Positions 59,994-64,000 of a stretch of DNA of 64,000 nucleotides are shown here, one piece after another. The translations under genes and the position numbers were made by a program. The stretch is from Centipeda infelix ATCC 43532. GTDB lineage: Bacteria; Bacillota; Negativicutes; Selenomonadales; Selenomonadaceae. Each line of letters begins with the position of its first letter. Positions within the stretch are counted from its first letter, which is position 1. The DNA is taken from NCBI RefSeq assembly GCF_000234095.1, contig NZ_JH376798.1:91424-155423 (forward strand), in the 5' to 3' direction. The notes beneath the pieces are model-generated. The model was given only the letters and a program-made list of their open reading frames with translations, had not been told where the DNA came from and did not search any database.

Positions 59994-60091
59994 GGGGTTA
60001 ATGCCAATAATGGGAGCAATAGTCGAGAGAGGCTGCACTTTTCAAAATAGCAAAGCGCTATGGCAAGGTTCAAGTCCTTGTGACCCCGCCA
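59994..60091 (+). ncRNA. tRNA-like RNA with CCA end, no standard anticodon arm
   Basis: The 3' half is canonical. The T stem CAAGG/CCTTG (60064-60068, 60076-60080) has loop TTCAAGT and is followed directly by acceptor strand TGACCCC (60081-60087), discriminator G and encoded CCA. TGACCCC pairs with GGGGTTA at 59994-60000, and the helix can extend by two more pairs. A D-like arm is TGC/GCA (60002-60004, 60016-60018) with GGG in the loop. The next hairpin (60020-60035) has a six-base GAGAGA loop without U33. A further stem is ATAGC/GCTAT (60047-60061). A -10 box TATGAT ends at 59983 and a terminator follows at 60101. It could be a tRNA pseudogene, an unusual long tRNA, or a tRNA mimic. Confidence 0.55.
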
Positions 60092-60100
60092 GATAATCAC

Positions 60101-60125
60101 AACATCCGTCAATCGGATGTTTTAT
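60101..60125 (+). terminator. Terminator of the tRNA-like RNA
   Basis: An 8-bp perfect stem AACATCCG/CGGATGTT with a TCAAT loop, followed by TTATA. It lies 10 nt after the CCA. Confidence 0.75.
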
Positions 60126-60152
60126 ACATGCCCCTCTAGAGGCCCATAACCG

Positions 60153-60191
60153 AAGGCTGTTGCACTCGTATCAACGTGTGACAGCCTTTTT
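60153..60191 (+). terminator. Second hairpin with T tract
   Basis: AAGGCTGTTGCAC pairs with GTGTGACAGCCTT (two mismatches), followed by TTTG. It contains the GGCTGTTGCAC word of the inverted repeat at 40-87. The remaining gap 60192-60328 is A+T-rich and empty. Confidence 0.55.
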
Positions 60192-60328
60192 GACGCACAA
60201 CACCTTTAACCGACTCGGCCATTAGGCTATTTTCTTTCATAGTATTAAGCATATTTTACAACTTGCAGATTATGTCAGTTGTGACCATATCAAATTCATT
60301 CGTATTCCCTCATCTCATTTCTCCCTGC

Positions 60329-60868
60329 CTATGATTGCCGAAATTCCCTCTGTAGATTCTGATAGACCGCATCGTCCTGCGCGCTGAAGCTCACGATGGT
60401 GACGCGCATGTCTGCATCCGGATGCGCGTCAAACCACTCCCGAATCGTCATGAGTGCGATCTCTGCCGCCGCCTCCTTCGGATAGCCGTAGACACCCGTT
60501 GAGATGGCAGGAAACGCGATGGTATGCAGTCCGTGTGTCCGTGCGAGTGCAAGAGAGTTCCAATAGCAGGAGCGCAGGAGCTCCGCATCGGATGTGCTGC
60601 CGCTGTAGACGGGACCAACCGTATGAATCACATAGTGCGCGGGCAGATGATATCCCTTCGTAATCTTTGCCGCGCCCGTTGCGCAGCCGCCGAGCGTACG
60701 GCACTCCGCGAGGAGCTCCCTGCCCGCCGCCCGATGAATCGCTCCGTCAACGCCACCGCCGCCGAGGAGGCTACAATTCGCCGCGTTTACGATGGCATCT
60801 ACGGCGAGCGTTGTGATGTCACCCACGAAATAAACAATCTCATTCTTCGATGCATTCGGCTTCAACAT
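60329..60868 (-). CDS. Macrodomain (O-acetyl-ADP-ribose deacetylase-like) protein
   Basis: A 179-aa single macrodomain: [73 protein letters not shown] and [40 protein letters not shown] is the ADP-ribose-binding and catalytic loop of the MacroD/YmdB group, which removes ADP-ribose or acetyl-ADP-ribose. The ATG at 60868 follows AGGAG. It is a single gene between the BREX region and the binding-protein gene, and could be either a core gene or a defence accessory. Confidence 0.93.
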   Translation of the reverse strand: MLKPNASKNEIVYFVGDITTLAVDAIVNAANCSLLGGGGVDGAIHRAAGRELLAECRTLGGCATGAAKITKGYHLPAHYVIHTVGPVYSGSTSDAELLRSCYWNSLALARTHGLHTIAFPAISTGVYGYPKEAAAEIALMTIREWFDAHPDADMRVTIVSFSAQDDAVYQNLQREFRQS

Positions 60869-60900
60869 CATCACTCCTATTGTTTGACATGGAGTACGTT

Positions 60901-62439
60901 CTACTCCACCGTCCACTCGTTGACGTTCCAGAAGAAGCCGACGCCGCGATAGCCGAGCAGGCGGTTCGGCGTGATGCCGTGGACACGTGCGTTCGTCACG
61001 TAGATGAAGTCGATGTAGCAGATGTAGATATAGGGGAGGTCTTTCGTCACTTCTTCCTGAAAGAGCCCATAGAGGCGCATCCGCTCGGCGGTGTCGGTTG
61101 CGCGGCGGGCGGCAAGCAGGTATTCGTCCACGCGCGGATTCGAGTAGTGGCTGTCGTTCCCCCGTGCATTCGTCGAGTACACCTTGTAGGTATGCGAATC
61201 CGGATCGATCTCGTTCCCCACGCCGCTGAGGTATGCCATCTGTCCGTCCCAGTCGACCTTTGCGGGGGTCTCCACGGTGCAGTGAATCCCGACCGCACGC
61301 AGCTGCGCCGCCACCACGTTGGCAATATCGATGCGGTTGCGTTTGTCATTCTTCACCGTGAGGACGAATCCGACTTCCTCCCCGCCGCGCATATAGTAAC
61401 CGTCAGAGCCCTTTCTGCAGCCCGCCGCCTCAAGCATCGCCTGTGCCTTCGCGGGGTCATAGTCATAGTGCTCGATCTTCGGATTGTTGAAGGGGCTGCG
61501 CTGCAGCGGGCCATAGGCTGGCATCCCGTGCCCGAGCAGCGCCTCGTTGACTACTGCCGCGCGATCGATAGCATAGGCGATGGCAGGCAGGAGGTCACGG
61601 TTGTGCTTCCAGTAGGGATGGGTGCAGTTGATCATGATCGAGCCATAGTGCGCGGACTTCATCGCGTAGTAGCGATAGCCGTCCTTTCCCTCAAAGGGAG
61701 CCGCTGTCTTCGGCGCGAGCCGTACCAGATCCACCTTCCCATCGGCGAGTGCCTTTGCCTCGGCAGCATCGTCCGCCACAATCTTGACGACGAAGCGGTC
61801 GATCTTCGGTGCACCGCGATAGTAGTCCTCATTCTTCACGAGGACGATCTCCTTGCCCGCCTCCCAACGCTCCATGCGGAAGGGACCTGTCCCAACGGGA
61901 TTGCGAAAGAAGCCCGTCGTTGTGAGATCCTGTCCCGCAAGGATATGCGCCGGCAGGATCGGCTGCATCATATAGTCGAGGAAGGCCGCGTTCGGCGCGG
62001 ACAGACGGATGCGCACCGTCCGGTCGTCAACCTCCGTGATCTCGCGTACCTCCTCGAAATTCGATGCGTGGAGGGAGCGGATGAGCGGATTCTTGATCGC
62101 CTCGATGGTGAACTTCACATCCGCCGCCCGCAGCGGCTTCCCATCGTGCCAGCGCACGTCCTCGCGCAGATGAAACACATAGGTATAGGTCTCAGGGTCA
62201 TACTCCACCGACGCAGCGAGCGCTGGGACGATGGCATCGTTCTCGTCACGGCGCATCAGCCCGTCAAACAGCAGCTGCCCAACCTCGGAGTACTCATCCA
62301 CAAGCACGTTGAGCTGATCGTAGTCCTTTGTGGCATAGACAAGCTGCGAACCGTGCACCTCGTCCGCGCAGTCTCTCCCGCAGCCACCTGCGAATGCGAG
62401 AAGCACAAATGCCATGCACAAAAGCAGCAGTTTCTTCAC
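60901..62439 (-). CDS. Oligopeptide-binding lipoprotein of an ABC transporter
   Basis: A 512-aa extracytoplasmic solute-binding protein, family 5. It starts with GTG at 62439 behind GGGAGG. The signal peptide ends in the lipobox FAGGC ([19 protein letters not shown]). Family 5 signatures: [87 protein letters not shown]. It binds peptides, nickel chelates or similar ligands. No permease or ATPase genes are adjacent, so it may be an orphan receptor. Confidence 0.93.
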   Translation of the reverse strand: MKKLLLLCMAFVLLAFAGGCGRDCADEVHGSQLVYATKDYDQLNVLVDEYSEVGQLLFDGLMRRDENDAIVPALAASVEYDPETYTYVFHLREDVRWHDGKPLRAADVKFTIEAIKNPLIRSLHASNFEEVREITEVDDRTVRIRLSAPNAAFLDYMMQPILPAHILAGQDLTTTGFFRNPVGTGPFRMERWEAGKEIVLVKNEDYYRGAPKIDRFVVKIVADDAAEAKALADGKVDLVRLAPKTAAPFEGKDGYRYYAMKSAHYGSIMINCTHPYWKHNRDLLPAIAYAIDRAAVVNEALLGHGMPAYGPLQRSPFNNPKIEHYDYDPAKAQAMLEAAGCRKGSDGYYMRGGEEVGFVLTVKNDKRNRIDIANVVAAQLRAVGIHCTVETPAKVDWDGQMAYLSGVGNEIDPDSHTYKVYSTNARGNDSHYSNPRVDEYLLAARRATDTAERMRLYGLFQEEVTKDLPYIYICYIDFIYVTNARVHGITPNRLLGYRGVGFFWNVNEWTVE

Positions 62440-62594
62440 CGCACATTCCTCCCTTTTTGGTTGCATCGGTCTTTTTCCCATTTCCGCATGTATTTACTGG
62501 ACTATGTTTTCATGTCTATCGTTCGATAAACCATTCGGTATTTATGATTCATTTTCCTTCTCTCCATCCGTGAATTTTTCAATTTTGTTCGAAA

Positions 62595-62614
62595 ACCTGT
62601 CATATATGACAGGT
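62595..62614. promoter_or_regulatory. Palindromic operator upstream of the zinc-ribbon gene
   Basis: ACCTGTCATATATGACAGGT is a perfect 20-bp palindrome. The inner 16 bp are identical to the site at 35065-35080. ATGACA in its right half is followed after 19 nt by TATGCT, as at the other site. Confidence 0.7.
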
Positions 62615-62644
62615 CACAAGGGAGATCTTTTATGCTAAAATTAT

Positions 62645-62672
62645 AGGAATCGCTGATAAATCTCATGCTTCC
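62645..62672 (+). repeat. Internally deleted MITE end
   Basis: AGGAATCGCTGATAAA is the exact MITE left repeat, followed after 6 nt by GCTTCC, which looks like the outermost bases of the right repeat. The 130-bp body is missing. It lies in the leader between the operator and the zinc-ribbon gene. Confidence 0.65.
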
Positions 62673-62701
62673 ACAAAATAATCGAAAGGCAGGTGATCTT
62701 C

Positions 62702-63997
62702 ATGCCCGAGGAGGTTCGCGCAATCCAGTGCCGCAGCTGCGGCGGAGCGATGTACTCGGATCAGAAGGCGGCGGCATATGTCTGTGCGTTCTGCGGCACG
62801 TCGGTTCCGTGGACGAACGAGCAGGTCTTTTGGTCGTCGCCGATCACGTTCCGTCACAAGCCCGTACAGATCGTGGACGGGGCGATGAAGCTCGGCCATG
62901 TGGAGGTGATGACGGAGGTCGACCCACACGATGCGCGGGTTCTCAGTCAAAAATACCGCCAAAACAGTGTCGCGGGCAAGCTCGCGCTCTGGGACGAGAC
63001 GACGACGGCAGCGTTCGCAGGGGTCTGCCGCCTAACGTTCATATGCCCGTTCTGCGGCGGCGAGTTCACGGGCGAGTCAACGCAGCATTTCTTTACGTGC
63101 GGCTACTGCAGCAATACATTCGAGGACGAGCAGCTCGTACGCCCCGGCGGCTATCGGCGGGAATTCATCATGGGGGTTGGCGCGGAGAATATCCCCGAAA
63201 AGGCGATTCCGTTCTCTGTCACGATGACGCAGGCGCAGAATGCCGCACGGGTGCTCGCGCAGCAGTTTCCGCAGGAGTTCGCGGGGCAGGACATCGAGCG
63301 GCGCATCCGCGCGGAGATGGCGGCGGTCTACATCCCGTTCTCACTTGCCGATCTCAGTGTCAAGATGTCCACGCACAGCAATCGCGGTGATTTCGAGGCG
63401 TACGAAGAGATCGTCAACTGGGCGTGCCCCGATACGACACTCTATGACATCCACCTGCTCGATCGGCTCGACCCGTGGGATTTCGGCGCGGTGATTCCAT
63501 TCGATCCCGCCTTTGCCGAGGGGATCTTCCGCGTTGCGGCGACGGCAAACAACGCCTCACGCGCGGATGTGATCGACAATCTCCTCGCGGAGCGGCTCGT
63601 CACCGACCTAAAGGATGCATTCGGGCTGACGAAAGCGGAGATCATGCTCTGGGGGCAGGATTTCCGCAAGCACAAGAGCGCAACCTTCCTCCTGCCCGTC
63701 TACTATCTGGATCGGCGCGCAGAGGACGGTGAAAACGCACGGCAGGTACGCATCGCGGTGAACGGACAGACGGGCAAGGCAGCCGCACTGTTCTATCAAT
63801 ACGGGCGGGAGGAACGGTACGTCTCGCGTGCACCGTCTCACCCGAAGGCGATGTCGACGGAGCACACGGTGCGCACGCCGCCCGTTGCGGTCAAACGCGT
63901 CGGCTCGCCGTTCCTGCACCGCGTCCTTCCGCTCGATCAGGTGCTGCAGAAATCGTTCGGACAGCGTCTGCGCGGGCTGTTCGGATTCGGTTCCTGA
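62702..63997 (+). CDS. Double zinc-ribbon protein
   Basis: A 431-aa cytoplasmic protein. The first zinc ribbon is at residues 9-33 (CRSCGGAM, CAFCGTSVPW) and the second near 112-135 (CPFCGGEF, CGYCSNTFED). A long domain follows (residues about 160-350; ENIPEKAIPFSVTMTQAQNAARVLAQQFPQEFAGQDIERRIRAEMAAVYIPFSLADLSVKMS) that recalls TFIIB-type zinc-ribbon proteins linked to TPM/LemA and SPFH-like genes. The ATG follows AGGTGATC. It shares its operator with the TPM-LemA genes, so a role in the same membrane response is inferred. It is complete, ending 3 nt before the window edge. Confidence 0.75.
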   Translation: MPEEVRAIQCRSCGGAMYSDQKAAAYVCAFCGTSVPWTNEQVFWSSPITFRHKPVQIVDGAMKLGHVEVMTEVDPHDARVLSQKYRQNSVAGKLALWDETTTAAFAGVCRLTFICPFCGGEFTGESTQHFFTCGYCSNTFEDEQLVRPGGYRREFIMGVGAENIPEKAIPFSVTMTQAQNAARVLAQQFPQEFAGQDIERRIRAEMAAVYIPFSLADLSVKMSTHSNRGDFEAYEEIVNWACPDTTLYDIHLLDRLDPWDFGAVIPFDPAFAEGIFRVAATANNASRADVIDNLLAERLVTDLKDAFGLTKAEIMLWGQDFRKHKSATFLLPVYYLDRRAEDGENARQVRIAVNGQTGKAAALFYQYGREERYVSRAPSHPKAMSTEHTVRTPPVAVKRVGSPFLHRVLPLDQVLQKSFGQRLRGLFGFGS

Positions 63998-64000
63998 TAT

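Noticed and set aside
59994-60091. Ordinary tRNA-Leu or tRNA-Sec gene
   Set aside because: The T loop and CCA fit, but no seven-base anticodon loop with U33 can be formed, and the TCA at 60042-60044 sits in a stem-less context too far from the 5' end.

Overview
The window looks like a chromosome segment of a Selenomonas-like member of the Negativicutes (anaerobic, diderm Firmicutes). This is an inference from four things: G+C-rich coding sequence, strong Shine-Dalgarno sites and sigma-70 promoters, futalosine-route menaquinone genes, and a TPP-controlled cytX-thiM-thiD-thiW operon. No rRNA gene or marker gene is present to prove the genus.

Layout. Positions 282-3251 (minus) hold a menaquinone operon, mqnE-mqnC plus an MTAP-family phosphorylase. 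Positions 3624-9628 (plus) hold a run of overlapping genes with immunity-protein features (zinc ribbon, SUFU-DUF4253, TPR). Positions 9675-11654 (minus) hold a RelB/DinJ-type antitoxin relic, a LUD-domain protein and a second MqnE. Positions 11935-15298 hold a metal-dependent cyclase, a LysR regulator and a split UxaA-type dehydratase. A strong promoter then drives a structured RNA of about 550 nt with its own terminator (15416-15965). An OPT transporter, a small secreted protein, a PNPOx-like protein and a chemotaxis receptor follow, up to 21782. Then come the thiamin salvage operon with its riboswitch (22041-25540), a PRC-barrel protein, a TPR protein and a RelBE/YafQ-type toxin-antitoxin module. 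The central metabolic genes are ptsHI, galM, sucCD and fba. Around them lie a TPM-LemA pair, three tandem paralogous secreted proteins, and a PAS-GGDEF diguanylate cyclase.

Positions 43760-59713 (minus) are a defence island that matches type 4 BREX: an unidentified first gene, brxP (PAPS-reductase-like), brxC, pglZ and brxL. These are followed by a 65-aa zinc-ribbon protein, a cysteine desulfurase and an A+T-rich PHP-SMC ATPase gene. A sulfur donor, an Fe-S/PP-loop sulfurtransferase and the absence of a DNA methylase in the same operon suggest sulfur-based DNA marking. Just upstream, on the other strand, is a small RNA gene with a canonical tRNA 3' half, CCA end and terminator, but no usable anticodon arm. 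A macrodomain protein, an oligopeptide-binding lipoprotein and a zinc-ribbon protein close the window.

Two dispersed signals tie the window together. The first is a family of about 160-bp miniature inverted-repeat elements: eight copies plus end fragments, with 16-bp terminal repeats and TA-like flanks. Several sit in gene leaders or supply stop codons. The second is a 16-bp perfect palindrome found upstream of both the TPM-LemA genes and the last zinc-ribbon gene, which suggests a shared regulon.
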